Below are positions 51,983-60,751 of a stretch of DNA of 64,000 nucleotides, in pieces (positions within the stretch are counted from its first letter, which is position 1; the number at the start of each line of letters is the position of its first letter). The notes under the pieces are model-generated. The model made no database searches, was not told the DNA's origin, and saw nothing but the letters and a program-made list of their open reading frames with translations. The stretch is taken from the NCBI GenBank assembly GCA_021800795.1, contig JAJYYO010000001.1:1-64000 (forward strand), given 5' to 3'. Origin of the DNA: Pseudomonadota bacterium (lineage in GTDB: Bacteria; Pseudomonadota; Gammaproteobacteria; Burkholderiales; Gallionellaceae). A program made the translations under genes and the position numbers.

Positions 51983-53089
51983 TTAATTCAGTTTTTTTGA
52001 CAGCCATGCGGCGACTTGCAGCGCGCCTGACGGCGCGACAGCTTCCGGTTTGCTCATGCGCCAGAGTTGTTCCAGTTCGCAGCCTATATCTCCTTGTGCC
52101 AGCGCATCCTGCGAAATTTCGCGGCTTGTGCCGTGTTGTTGCAGCCACGAAATCAGCGCGGGCGATTCCGGCCAGTCGGGTCTGCCGACATATAATACCG
52201 GGATGCCTGAGCATGTGGCTTCAACGAAACTGCCATAGCCGGGCTTGCAAAGCAGCGCATCAGAACTTGCCATCAGGTCGCTGAAACTCACCGGCAACGA
52301 TTCGAGGCTGATCACATGTTCGTCCCTTCGATTCAACTCAGGACAGGCTTGCCAGGCAGCCGGCACCAGATAATGCACGCCCTTTATTTCCGGCCAGTTT
52401 TCAACGGGCAACCGGCTATCGATGCCGCCCATGCTCACCAGCACCAGTTTTTCCCCCTTCGCTAATCTTAAACGTAGATTCAGTTCATCGCGCCGGTTCG
52501 AACCAACGGCGGCGATAGGCGCAACGGGAATCAGGTTGGCAAGATCGCTCATCGGCATGCCGGGTGCGGTGCGCAGAAAAGCATCCGCATTGGCGTAGCA
52601 GGCCTGTATCTGCGCCGCGATGGTCTCAGTCTGGCATGCCAAAGGCGCGCAGCAGTAATGACGATAGATGTCGGCCCAGTTCAGCGAACACAGCGCGACC
52701 CCCGGTATCCCGGCCTTTTGTGCGCCTGCAAGCGGCAGATAACCGACGTTGGAGAACACCAGATCGGCCTGAAGTTCATGCAACAGGCAAGCTTCCTGTT
52801 CGACGCGGGTATCCCAGTCAGCGTGAAATTCGCGGTAGGCGGCGCGGCTCTTTTCGATGTTTACCTCCAGCGCTGTAGTCATCACCATGCCGATGTCGCC
52901 CATGCTTGGTAAATGGATAAACGGTGCATGGATGCGTGCGCGCAGCTGGCTTGCTGCAACAGATGAGCGTACGGTGATGCGCAACTGTGGCATCAGTCTG
53001 TGCAACGCATTCAGTACCGGTGCGGTCTGCGCGACATGACCGAAACCGTGGCCGGAGATCGAAACGACGAGGTGGGGTGTTTTGAACAT
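51983..53089 (-). CDS. GT-B fold glycosyltransferase-like protein (MurG/UDP-glycosyltransferase-related)
   Basis: 368 aa with the N-terminal SISGHGFGHVAQTAPVLNAL and the C-terminal donor-site region LMASSDALLCKPGYGSFVEATCSGIPVLYVGR. This is the arrangement of MurG-like GT-B enzymes (the GxGSxxE block). The acceptor and sugar are unknown. It diverges from the small ORF at 53408 and the polysaccharide genes beyond, so a link to envelope glycans is possible but unproven. Confidence 0.75.
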   Translation of the reverse strand: MFKTPHLVVSISGHGFGHVAQTAPVLNALHRLMPQLRITVRSSVAASQLRARIHAPFIHLPSMGDIGMVMTTALEVNIEKSRAAYREFHADWDTRVEQEACLLHELQADLVFSNVGYLPLAGAQKAGIPGVALCSLNWADIYRHYCCAPLACQTETIAAQIQACYANADAFLRTAPGMPMSDLANLIPVAPIAAVGSNRRDELNLRLRLAKGEKLVLVSMGGIDSRLPVENWPEIKGVHYLVPAAWQACPELNRRDEHVISLESLPVSFSDLMASSDALLCKPGYGSFVEATCSGIPVLYVGRPDWPESPALISWLQQHGTSREISQDALAQGDIGCELEQLWRMSKPEAVAPSGALQVAAWLSKKLN

Positions 53090-53407
53090 GTGGTTAACCG
53101 GATAAACAGGACGCGATTATTTCATACCAGATGCGAGCATGTCGCTGTTTATCCCGGAGGGGAGAGCGCAGCGAACGAGAAAAACAATTGCCCATCCCTG
53201 AATCGCTACGCGAGTATCACGTTAAAGCCGGATATTGCCAGCTTCGCGGCATATGACGCCGGGAACAACCGTTCGTCAGTAAAAAACAACCGGCCGTCCG
53301 ATTATTTCTACCGCACAGTACATGCTTTTTAAACCGCCGTACGGATTTGAGGTTGTATGCCGGTTTTTGCTATCCTGCACACATTACTGGATAGATAGGA
53401 GAAAAAA
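53090..53407. other. intergenic 318 bp with a partial REP copy
   Basis: GAATCGCTACGCGAG then TATCACGTTAAAG at 53200-53226 is a partial third copy of the element at 30635 and 48199. The 3' part carries the candidate promoter at 53347. No other feature is supportable. Confidence 0.55.
53347..53376 (+). promoter_or_regulatory. candidate sigma70 promoter for the 51-aa ORF
   Basis: TTGAGG (53347-53352), an 18-bp spacer and TATCCT (53371-53376). The ATG follows 31 bp downstream with its own RBS. Confidence 0.4.
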
Positions 53408-53563
53408 ATGAGATACCACAACGGACATCTGCGCAATGAACAGGATCTCACGCTTACCTTGAGGTTGTACGAGCAAAGGGAAAGTGTGGATTGGAAGGAA
53501 TATGCCCCGTTTGCCGCCATTGCCAGTCTGATGCTGAGTCTGTTGCTGCCCGGCATGTCCTGA
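53408..53563 (+). CDS. 51-aa hypothetical membrane-tail protein
   Basis: Too short for the ORF track. The ATG is preceded by AGGAG with a 6-bp spacer (ATAGGAGAAAAAA). The product has a polar N-terminus (MRYHNGHLRNEQDLTLTLRLYEQRE) and a C-terminal hydrophobic helix (AAIASLMLSLLLPGM), so a tail-anchored membrane protein is likely. A candidate promoter lies upstream. It is encoded 270 bp before the SGNH-bcsZ-bcsC genes. I recognise no family. Confidence 0.55.
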   Translation: MRYHNGHLRNEQDLTLTLRLYEQRESVDWKEYAPFAAIASLMLSLLLPGMS

Positions 53564-53833
53564 TAAGCAGGTCGGAATGAATATCCCATAAAACTGAAGT
53601 TGTCTGCGAATCGGTTTAAGCCGGCCTGCCTGTCGGCAGACAGGAATGATGCGCTGCGAGTCGCTGCCCTTGCTCAGCATCACCACTTTTTTGTGGATGA
53701 AAATTATTTAAGGATAAATCGGCGTTTCCCCAGCTATTCTGAGCAAAATCCCAGCCATTATTGCCGACTTCCCTAGACAAAATATTTTTTCTAGGTTATT
53801 TTGCATCTCGTTATATTCTTAAGTTTTTTTATA

Positions 53834-54550
53834 ATGAAAATATTGTCAATCGGATTCTCATTGCTCGCGTTCAGCACCAGCGTATTTGCCGTAGACACTC
53901 TGCCGTTGGCAGGGCGCACCATCCTGGTGCTTGGTGAAAGCCACATGTCCATCAACAACTATCTGGTATCCGACTTGCCTGACGACCTGGTTGAACAAGG
54001 CGCGAAAGTTTTTTCCTACGGCGCTTGTGGCGCATCGGCTGGAGACTGGCTTAAAACCAAATCAGTACCTTGTGCAGCAACCAGAGTTGATGCCGGCCCC
54101 ATCAAAGAGCGTCCAGCCGACATTGCGAGCACTCAACCGATAGACAGCCTGATCAAGAAACATCATCCCAACCTGATTCTGCTGGTGATGGGCGACACGA
54201 TGGCAAGCTACGACAACAAGGAAATACCCAAGAGCTGGGTCTGGCAGAGTGTTTCCTCATTGACCGCAGACATCAAGGCGCAGGGGATTCGCTGTGTCTG
54301 GGTGGGGCCGGCCTGGGGCGAGGATGGCGGAAAATACAAAAAAACCAATGCGCGGGTGAAAGAGTTTTCGGCTTATCTGTCAACGATAGTGGCCCCCTGT
54401 ACCTATATTGATTCGCTGGCCTTTTCCAAAATAGGCGAGTGGAAAACATTTGACGGGCAGCATTTCGACAAATGGGGGTATGAACACTGGGCCAAAGCAA
54501 TCACTAATGCACTTATCTCTCCGGAAATGTTATCCACATTAAGTCAATAG
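53834..54550 (+). CDS. periplasmic SGNH-hydrolase-family protein, paralogue A
   Basis: 238 aa from ATG 53834 with a clean signal peptide (LLAFSTSVFA-VD). SGNH features: block I LVLGESHMS with Ser36 (GES replaces GDS), FSYGACGAS, and the Asp/His pair in FDGQHFDKWGYEHW (207, 210). The family includes polysaccharide O-acetylesterases and acetyltransferases. It is clearly paralogous to the gene at 63329 (shared WVWxxVSSLT, CVWVGPAWG and ARVKE blocks). Its position before bcsZ suggests action on cellulose-linked acetyl groups. Confidence 0.8.
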   Translation: MKILSIGFSLLAFSTSVFAVDTLPLAGRTILVLGESHMSINNYLVSDLPDDLVEQGAKVFSYGACGASAGDWLKTKSVPCAATRVDAGPIKERPADIASTQPIDSLIKKHHPNLILLVMGDTMASYDNKEIPKSWVWQSVSSLTADIKAQGIRCVWVGPAWGEDGGKYKKTNARVKEFSAYLSTIVAPCTYIDSLAFSKIGEWKTFDGQHFDKWGYEHWAKAITNALISPEMLSTLSQ

Positions 54551-54871
54551 TCCGGTTTTGTCGCATACGAGTCACCGCCACCACGGCGGAAGCATTGCGC
54601 TTTAAAGTACAAACAGCAGTGCGACAGTTTTACATCTGACTCGTTGCAAAATCCGTGAACGTTGCGTAGTATTGCGCTGTTTAAACTTTAAACTTTAAAC
54701 TTGTAAGCGACAATTTGTTGAGCGGAGATGATAATTTTCATACATTTCACTAAAATAATTAAAAAATCATAATAAAATCGACGAGCTTTGTGCGTCATCG
54801 CATTAAATTTATGCCAACTTTCAGGTTGCAATGACTTTTGCAAATATATTTCACCTCAAGGCTCACGTTGA
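54551..54871. other. 321-bp leader region of bcsZ-bcsC
   Basis: An AT-rich intergenic region that must contain the promoter of bcsZC if they are not read from the SGNH gene. The only clear structure is the three-fold TTTAAAC repeat at 54680. I could not place a confident promoter. Confidence 0.5.
54680..54700. promoter_or_regulatory. three tandem TTTAAAC heptamers
   Basis: TTTAAAC occurs three times head to tail (54680, 54687, 54694). Each has the self-complementary core TTTAAA. Its position 172-192 bp upstream of bcsZ makes it a possible activator or repressor array, or a slippage-prone switch; there is no independent support. Confidence 0.35.
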
Positions 54872-56011
54872 ATGCTAGTTAGTTCAAGGTTTATACACAG
54901 AATATCAGGATATATAGCTTTCGCGTTGATATTCAGTCTGAGCTCATTCGCACATGCGGCATCTTGTGAAAAAACCTGGCCTGCATGGGAAAATTTCAAG
55001 AAAAACCTGATCAGCGAAGAGGGGCGTGTGATTGATGGCAGTTCGGAGGCCATGAAAACTACCTCCGAGGGGCAGGCCTATGCACTGTTTTTTTCACTCG
55101 TCGCCAATGATCGTGTAACTTTCGACAAACTTCTGAACTGGTCAGAAAAGAACCTGGCTGAAGACGACCTGATATTACGCCTGCCATCCTGGGCATCGGG
55201 TAAAAAAGAGGATGGCAGCTTGGGGGTACTGGATGTAAATTCGGCCTCCGATGCCGACCTGTGGATGGCCTACGCGCTGGGCGAAGCCGGGCGCTTATGG
55301 AAGGACCGCCGCTACGTCGCACTTTCTTCGCTATTAGCCAATCGCATACTGACAACAGAAACCCTGGATGTTCCCGGTCTCGGACTTGTCTTGTTGCCGG
55401 GTGCCGCCGGTTTTACAATGCCTGCGCAAGTGCGTTTAAATCCGAGTTATGTACCCATGCAGCTGATGCATTGGTTCGTGGCGCACAGCAATGATGCCCG
55501 CTGGAGTGCGCTGTTAAAATCCTCGCAGCAGTTGATCGTGAAGTCATCGCCCAAAGGGTATGTGCCTGACTGGATAATTTATGATTATGACAAAGGTTTT
55601 TTGCCCGACAGCGAAAAAAGTAATGTCGGTTCTTACGATGCGATTCGCGTTTACCTGTGGGCAGGCATGCTGAGCCGTGACGATAGCGGCAGAGATATAT
55701 TGCTCGATGCATTAAAGCCGATGGCGCGACTCGTGGAACAGAGGGGCTTCCCGCCGGAATCGGTCAATATTCTGACCGGGGTGACCGACAATGAGGGGCC
55801 CAGTGGATTTTCCGCCGCCATGGTGCCGTTTCTGCAGGCTATCGGATTAAACAAGGCGGTTGAAATACAACTTGCGCGCGTCGCAGCGCAGCCTGAGGAC
55901 AATTATTACAATCAGGTGTTGAGTCTGTACGCGCTGGGGTGGCACGACAGTTTGTACCGTTTTGATTCAAAAGGAAACCTTGCCCCGCACTGGATGTCAA
56001 CATGCCCATGA
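54872..56011 (+). CDS. bcsZ: cellulase of the cellulose synthase operon, GH8
   Basis: 379-aa periplasmic endo-1,4-beta-glucanase with a signal peptide (SLSSFAHA-AS). GH8 catalytic residues: acid Glu66 in TTSEGQAYALFFSLVANDR and Asp in NSASDADLWMAYAL (127-129). W and R substrate-channel motifs are retained (LLNWSEKNL, RLPSWASG). In cellulose producers it edits nascent chains and is needed for normal export. It overlaps bcsC by 10 bp. The usual upstream bcsA-bcsB are not here. Confidence 0.95.
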   Translation: MLVSSRFIHRISGYIAFALIFSLSSFAHAASCEKTWPAWENFKKNLISEEGRVIDGSSEAMKTTSEGQAYALFFSLVANDRVTFDKLLNWSEKNLAEDDLILRLPSWASGKKEDGSLGVLDVNSASDADLWMAYALGEAGRLWKDRRYVALSSLLANRILTTETLDVPGLGLVLLPGAAGFTMPAQVRLNPSYVPMQLMHWFVAHSNDARWSALLKSSQQLIVKSSPKGYVPDWIIYDYDKGFLPDSEKSNVGSYDAIRVYLWAGMLSRDDSGRDILLDALKPMARLVEQRGFPPESVNILTGVTDNEGPSGFSAAMVPFLQAIGLNKAVEIQLARVAAQPEDNYYNQVLSLYALGWHDSLYRFDSKGNLAPHWMSTCP

Positions 56012-59000
56012 ATTTACGCGTCTTATCTCTTGCGCTCATTCTGGCAGGAATCGTTCCTACACCGTTGTTTGCCGCCACGCGGCCGGATAATTCTACTGAG
56101 ATATTGTTGAGCGGTGCAAAAAAATGGGTAGACCGGGACCGCGCTGATCTGGCCAAAGATTTGTTGAAAAAGGTGCTGCTGATTGAGCCCAACTCGCCGC
56201 AAGCTCTGCTCATGTTGGGCAGGATTGAATTAAAGAACGGCAACCCCAATGAGGCAAAGCGCTATTTGCATACCCTTGAGCAAACCGCCCCGGGCGGCCC
56301 GCAGACGCAGGAATTGCGCAATGCATTGTCCGGCGTAAGCTCATTTGCCACACCGGGCAAGCTTGCCAGGCCCGCTCAGGCGGGCGTACCGCTTGCCGAA
56401 CTAAAAGCGCAATCAGGCAAGCCGCCTGCCGCCCGTTCTGAGAAGCATAAAAAGATCAATAAAGACAGTCTGAAGCGGCACATCGTTGCCGGGCCATCAG
56501 CGGAAAAACCGGCGGATCAGACGGATGAACATTCCTCCAATACAGCGCTCGATCCGGACATCATTGCGCGAACCGATGCACTGGATGCGCTTGCAGACGG
56601 GAATACCGAACTTGCAGAAACTACGCTGCTGGATGTGCTCAAACGCAGACCACAAGACCCTGAAGTGATTGGCGGAATAGGCCTGGTGAAACAATCCCAG
56701 GGGAAATTCGAAGAAGCCGAAAAATGGTTCGAACAAGCCTTGCAGGCGGCTAAAGCTGAAAAAGTAGCGAGCGAAAGATGGGAATATCTGATAGGAGTAG
56801 CGAAGTTTTCGCAATACATAAGCGCAGCAAAATCGCTGCTCGAAGACAACAAATTGCCTGAAGCCGAAGCGGCTATTAATCAGGCGCTGATCATGAAACC
56901 CGGATACCCGGACGCACTGGCGGTGTTGGGCAATATCAAGGCAGCTGGCAATGAAAACGTCGAGGCCGAACGCCTCTATCGGGAAGCTCTGAAAACCGAG
57001 GGCTATAACGTATTTGCAGCGCGAGGTCTTGCCGCTTTGTTGGCGCGTACAAAGCGCAGCGACGAGGCGATCGAATTTATCGAACGTGTTCTTCAGGATT
57101 ATCCGGATGAATGGAAGAAAAATCCTTACAGCCAGGCCAGCCTGTTGCGGGAAGAGGCCAATCTGTTTATTGAGGCGCACCGACCCAGTCGTGCCATGAA
57201 TGCGCTGGAGAAAGCCGTCAAGGTCGATCCGAAAAACCCCTGGGTCAGATTCTCGCTGGCTAAACTGTATATCAGCCTCGATCTTGCGCCACTGGGAAGG
57301 CAGGTCATGCAGGAGGGCGTTGCGCTGGCTCCCAACGATCCGGTCATGCATTTCACCCAGGCGCTCGTGCTGCTCAGTCTGAATGACTATGCGGCGGCCC
57401 TCGATAGCATGAATCAAATTCCAGAGGAGGCGCTCACCCAGGATATGCAGGAAGCCCGAAAACTCGCACTGATCAAGTATGGCATACAACAAGCCGAGAA
57501 TAAATTAGCCCAGGGGAATCGCAAGGAAGCCATCCGCATCATGTCGATTGCCGAGACTCAGGCGCGAGGCAACTACTCTGCGACTGAACAGGTTGCAGAG
57601 GGGTGGTTCAGATTGGGTCAACAGAAACAGGGGCTCAGTGCGATGCGCAAATTACCCCAACCGGTGCCACTTAAAACACAGATATATTTTGCCACGCTAC
57701 TCAATCGTGCCGAACGGGATCAGGAGCTGGCTGATTATTTGCCCTCCCTGCACATACCTGAGGGAACGGACGACACTGCAATTAAATACCGTGCAGCCAT
57801 CCAGAATATTGAATTTGCAATGGCCGGCAGACATTACGACAGCCTGATGAAGGCGGGAAAAACCGAACAGGCACAACAGTTTGCAGACGCCCTGTTCAAC
57901 GCGAACAAGCTGAGCAGTAGCGATTATTTCAAGTTTCACCGCATGTATTTCTCCAGGGCACAATTGCCTGAAGGTGCAATTGACCGGTTAAATCAGGAAA
58001 AAGAACAAAACCCCAATGACCTCGATGTTCGCTACGATCTGGCCTATGCGTATTATCAGGACAAGCAAAACGCCAATGCCAGAAGGGAGGTGCAGGAACT
58101 GCTCGCTTTGACAAAGGGCGACGATGTCGACATGCGCCTGCGCATCGCCGATTTGCAGCAGAGCCTGGGGGATACGACTGCTGCCCGTGCAACCATTGAT
58201 GATCTGACCAACCGTTATCCGAACAATACGGACTTACTATTGCAGGCGGGACGAATTGCACAGGCCGATGGTCAGTACAACCGCGCGATGCGCTATTATC
58301 AGAGAGTGCAGCAACCCGGCGAGACTGTGTCCAAGCCAACAGTTGCAACTGCTCCTCCGGCAACCGGCATCCTGCTTAATCTGCTGCCGGAGCCGGAGCC
58401 TGGGCTTGCCGGTTCCGGTGCGTCAGTGGCTACAGCCATGGCAAGTAGCGGTGAGAGCGACAGGATTTATCGGACGGCGCTTGTGGGCGATACGGTTGCC
58501 CGAAAACCGCTTGTAAGCATTGCTTCATCGGAGGCGCAGCAGGCCATGGACAGCATCAGATCGCTGCGCTCAGCGAAAATCGAGACGGGGCTGGATATCG
58601 AATCCAAGACCGCCAGCAGCGGAACATCGACCTATAACGCCATAGAAGTCCCCGTGCTCGCGAGTTTTCCGATCGGCTATGAGGCGAATGGCTTTGTTCA
58701 GGTAGATCAGGTCAATATCAATGCGGGCGCCTTGTCGTCCGCGTTTAATGATGCTGCATTATTCGGCAAAATACAGGCCTATCAATATGTCCCTCCCCAG
58801 CCCTTGACGCCCACCGCATCGGGCACTTCAGTCGCGCTGGGCTATGAGCAGGGGTCGGTCAAAGCCGATATCGGCGAAGTGGGGATAGGTTTTCCGCTCA
58901 GTAACGTGGTTGGAGGAATACGCCAGAGCGGTTCGATAGGGCGCATGAGTTATTCGCTCAATCTCTCGCGCCGTCCCTATACCGGCACTCTGCTCTCTTA

Positions 59001-59724
59001 TGCGGGCGCCAAGGATCCCGTCACGGGAACCGTCTGGGGAGGCGTGACCAATACCGGTCTGTCGCTTTATATGTCCACGACCCTGTCGAGTTCTTCCCTG
59101 GGTAATTTCAACGTGGCAGCCATGGGTTCATATGGCCTGTTGCGCGGGCAAAACGTGTTAAACAATGACAGGCTGTACCTGCGCGGGGCCATAGATCAGG
59201 ATATTTATAGCACCGGCGATACGGTACTCAATCTCGGTCTGAGCGTGGATTACATGAGTTTTGCAAAAAATGAGTTTTATTTTACCTTCGGTCAAGGGGG
59301 TTACTACAGCCCGCAAAGGAGTCTGACATTCGGCTTGCCCATCGAGCTGGACGGTCGCTCAGACCTGCTTTCCTATCGGCTCAAAGCCGGTGTTTCCTAT
59401 TACAGCACCAGTTCGGACTCATCTGCGTTCTACCCTACCGATCCCGCTTTGCAGGCGCGGGCGATGGGCGGCGCCTTGCCGACCGGTTATACTCAGCCTG
59501 TTTATAGCGCCTTTACAGGCAATGGATTCGGCTACAACCTGCTTGCAGCGAGTGAATATCGTGTCACGCCCAATTTTGTGCTGGGTGGACGTTTCAGCAT
59601 GGAGCGCTCGGCTTACTACTCGCCCAATTCCGTATTTTTCTATTTAAAGTATCTGTTCAAGCCGGAAACCGGCCCGGTCAAACTACGCCCGGATACCATC
59701 GTCCCTTACTCGCAGTATTATTAG
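56002..59724 (+). CDS. bcsC: cellulose export outer-membrane protein BcsC
   Basis: 1240 aa: signal peptide (IVPTPLFA-AT), a long periplasmic TPR superhelix (about residues 30-780, e.g. NGNPNEAKRYLHTLEQ, QGKFEEAEKWFEQALQAAKAEK, DGQYNRAMRYYQRVQ), a Pro-rich linker and a C-terminal 16-strand BcsC_C beta barrel (about 890-1240) ending FKPETGPVKLRPDTIVPYSQYY. It carries cellulose through the periplasm and outer membrane. Full length, coupled to bcsZ. The inner-membrane synthase subunits must be encoded elsewhere. Confidence 0.95.
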   Translation: MPMNLRVLSLALILAGIVPTPLFAATRPDNSTEILLSGAKKWVDRDRADLAKDLLKKVLLIEPNSPQALLMLGRIELKNGNPNEAKRYLHTLEQTAPGGPQTQELRNALSGVSSFATPGKLARPAQAGVPLAELKAQSGKPPAARSEKHKKINKDSLKRHIVAGPSAEKPADQTDEHSSNTALDPDIIARTDALDALADGNTELAETTLLDVLKRRPQDPEVIGGIGLVKQSQGKFEEAEKWFEQALQAAKAEKVASERWEYLIGVAKFSQYISAAKSLLEDNKLPEAEAAINQALIMKPGYPDALAVLGNIKAAGNENVEAERLYREALKTEGYNVFAARGLAALLARTKRSDEAIEFIERVLQDYPDEWKKNPYSQASLLREEANLFIEAHRPSRAMNALEKAVKVDPKNPWVRFSLAKLYISLDLAPLGRQVMQEGVALAPNDPVMHFTQALVLLSLNDYAAALDSMNQIPEEALTQDMQEARKLALIKYGIQQAENKLAQGNRKEAIRIMSIAETQARGNYSATEQVAEGWFRLGQQKQGLSAMRKLPQPVPLKTQIYFATLLNRAERDQELADYLPSLHIPEGTDDTAIKYRAAIQNIEFAMAGRHYDSLMKAGKTEQAQQFADALFNANKLSSSDYFKFHRMYFSRAQLPEGAIDRLNQEKEQNPNDLDVRYDLAYAYYQDKQNANARREVQELLALTKGDDVDMRLRIADLQQSLGDTTAARATIDDLTNRYPNNTDLLLQAGRIAQADGQYNRAMRYYQRVQQPGETVSKPTVATAPPATGILLNLLPEPEPGLAGSGASVATAMASSGESDRIYRTALVGDTVARKPLVSIASSEAQQAMDSIRSLRSAKIETGLDIESKTASSGTSTYNAIEVPVLASFPIGYEANGFVQVDQVNINAGALSSAFNDAALFGKIQAYQYVPPQPLTPTASGTSVALGYEQGSVKADIGEVGIGFPLSNVVGGIRQSGSIGRMSYSLNLSRRPYTGTLLSYAGAKDPVTGTVWGGVTNTGLSLYMSTTLSSSSLGNFNVAAMGSYGLLRGQNVLNNDRLYLRGAIDQDIYSTGDTVLNLGLSVDYMSFAKNEFYFTFGQGGYYSPQRSLTFGLPIELDGRSDLLSYRLKAGVSYYSTSSDSSAFYPTDPALQARAMGGALPTGYTQPVYSAFTGNGFGYNLLAASEYRVTPNFVLGGRFSMERSAYYSPNSVFFYLKYLFKPETGPVKLRPDTIVPYSQYY

Positions 59725-59793
59725 TCTAGCGTTGCCGGATCGCCCCAGGCGCCAGGCTTGTTGTCGCCTGAATGCTTGCATTCAGGCAGCGCT

Positions 59794-59945
59794 TCAGAGT
59801 TGAATCCGTCTCTTTCGGTGCTGATCCGGATTCAGGTGCACAGACTGACTGCCAGTTTTGGTTGCGCACGTTCCAACGCTCTGGATGCCTTCGTTTTGCC
59901 GCCTCATAGTCAGGACGCGCTTCTGTAACAATGCCGATCGGTGTA
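59794..59945 (-). pseudogene. C-terminal transposase relic (IS3-like)
   Basis: The minus strand reads EARPDYEAAKRRHPERWNVRNQNW, then after a frameshift VHLNPDQHRKRRIQL-stop. The HPERW...NW...LNP pattern is that of the C-terminus of IS3-type OrfB transposases. Nothing else of the element remains. It lies directly after the SGNH gene stop and next to a CCTGAATG-CTTG-CATTCAGG stem-loop at 59767-59786. The family call is from memory of the motif. Confidence 0.5.
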
Positions 59946-60695
59946 TCAGTGCGCAGCAGACTGATTCTCAGGTATTTTCAGCAAAGGGCTGAAGGCATAG
60001 TATGCGGAAAGCGCCCAGTTTTCGGCCATATGCTGACCCGCCTCGCCCAGCGAGTTGAAGTGAATCCCGTCTCCGCCTGTAGCCGGATAACTCGTGTAGT
60101 TTCGGCTGTCGAAAAGCAGGCAATATGGAACTACGCCTGCGCGTAACGCGTCGAAAACCCGTTCAAGTTCAGGTTCAGGTTGAATGCGCGCCTGAGGTGG
60201 GCCTATCCAGATACACTTGCTGCCCGAATTGACGATCGCCATGGCCATCTCATGGGAAGTTTGCTCCACCCATTCGAGAGGCCTGCCGTACATATTCGCA
60301 CCGAGTTCGACTATCGTATAACTGGGCTGATGCACGGCAAGCAGGTTCGCAAGCAAGGGGGTCTTCCTTGTCCAGTCGCGCTGTTCTTTGCCATCAGTAT
60401 CCTTGATAAAATACCCGCAATTGGTCTGCTCGCCCGAGAACCAGGATTGCGGTGAGCTGCCGCAAATGGCATAGGTCGCCACGCGAAACCCCTTGACTCT
60501 GCGCAATAATGCGTCTTCCTGAATGCCGAAGCTACCCACCGAATGGGAATCGCCGATAAAGAGTATCAACGGCGGCGCCTTGAGTTCACCCGCCAGCGAT
60601 GGTGACACGGAAAATGCTGCAAGAGCAAGCAGCCCAGCGGCGTATCCGGAAAAATCCTTAAAAAACTCAAGTAATCTATTCATGGCTTGGTTCAT
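59946..60695 (-). CDS. periplasmic SGNH/GDSL-family hydrolase
   Basis: 249 aa with an N-terminal signal or anchor (GYAAGLLALAAFSVSPSLA). SGNH motifs: FIGDSHSVG (Ser50), VELGANMYGR (the Asn block) and GDGIHFNSLG (Asp209, His212). It is distinct from the paralogue pair at 53834/63329. It is the last gene of the minus-strand acetylation operon, 56 bp after the AlgJ-like gene. Likely role: acetyl transfer to, or removal from, the polymer. The alternative start MNRLLEFF lies four codons downstream. Confidence 0.82.
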   Translation of the reverse strand: MNQAMNRLLEFFKDFSGYAAGLLALAAFSVSPSLAGELKAPPLILFIGDSHSVGSFGIQEDALLRRVKGFRVATYAICGSSPQSWFSGEQTNCGYFIKDTDGKEQRDWTRKTPLLANLLAVHQPSYTIVELGANMYGRPLEWVEQTSHEMAMAIVNSGSKCIWIGPPQARIQPEPELERVFDALRAGVVPYCLLFDSRNYTSYPATGGDGIHFNSLGEAGQHMAENWALSAYYAFSPLLKIPENQSAAH

Positions 60696-60751
60696 CTGTG
60701 TGCATTATAGAGGTGCCGTAAGGACACATACGTTAAGACTGCTTGTGAAAA

